From Doris montereyensis (lineage: Eukaryota; Mollusca; Gastropoda; Nudibranchia; Dorididae), in the NCBI GenBank assembly GCA_037039925.1, contig JAXRKP010000253.1, positions 146,001-210,000 on the forward strand: a stretch of DNA of 64,000 bases, given 5' to 3'. The position numbers and the translations under genes were made by a program. The notes under the pieces were generated by a model. It did no database searches. It was not told the DNA's origin and saw nothing but the letters and a program-made list of their open reading frames with translations. Position 1 is the stretch's first letter; the number at the start of each line of letters is the position of its first letter. Shown here in pieces: positions 63,820 through 64,000 of the stretch.

Positions 63820-64000
63820 CATATATGTTCTCTATTGTGGTGACGACAGGACAATTTTCTAAATTGCTTCGAGAACAATATGCTCAATAGAGCTCAAGCG
63901 GCCATCGTTGAACGTAATGAGTTCACTGAGCAAGTTCCTGTTATCACACGAGTCGTCAAAGCCTTTATCGCATTTAACAACTTTCCCAGTTACGTCAACG

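Noticed and set aside
63672..63887. Cys-rich 71-codon minus frame
   Set aside because: Contains a homopolymer-derived Gly stretch and resembles a dispersed repeat translation; no supporting gene structure.

Overview
The window is animal nuclear DNA: AT-rich, intron-dense, crowded with microsatellites, tRNA-derived SINEs, non-LTR retrotransposon fragments and small DNA transposons. Most of the supplied short reading frames are not genes. Repeat style and protein sequence suggest a lophotrochozoan, probably a gastropod mollusc; that placement is inference.

Two single-copy cellular genes are reconstructed exon by exon. The first, on the minus strand (ATG at 29074, stop at 10169-10171), is the NRBP1/MADM pseudokinase: 15 coding exons, about 488 residues. 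The second, on the plus strand (ATG at 34262, stop at 57571-57573), is PPM1G, a PP2C-family phosphatase: 10 coding exons, about 566 residues. They lie head to head with about 5.2 kb between start codons. The same pair is adjacent and divergent in human 2p23, so this looks like an ancient conserved gene pair.

Nearly every splice junction is canonical and in phase, but about nine one-base indels (mostly in short homopolymers) break the two frames. Intact splicing with homopolymer indels in two unrelated neighbours points to consensus sequencing error rather than gene death.

Layout: 1-1400 unassigned; 1401-4690 a decayed hAT-like transposase (minus) split by a CR1/Rex-like LINE fragment and containing a 44-bp minisatellite derived from its own coding sequence; about 5400-5735 a SINE; 5740-10168 AT-rich, probably NRBP1 3' UTR and flank; 10169-29074 NRBP1, with SINEs, Tigger-like and piggyBac-like elements and LINE tails in its introns; 29075-34261 the divergent intergenic region, holding LINE debris and microsatellites; 34262-57573 PPM1G, whose first intron carries an almost complete RTE-like LINE; 57574-64000 3' UTR and flank with very long CT microsatellites, a LINE fragment and, at the right edge, a CRE/CCAAT promoter-like patch.

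No operon, CRISPR array, tRNA or rRNA gene was found. The most unusual items are the conserved divergent pair, the minisatellite grown from a transposase motif, a 48-bp tandem repeat that triplicates an NRBP1 splice donor, nested transposon insertions, and long inverted repeats.
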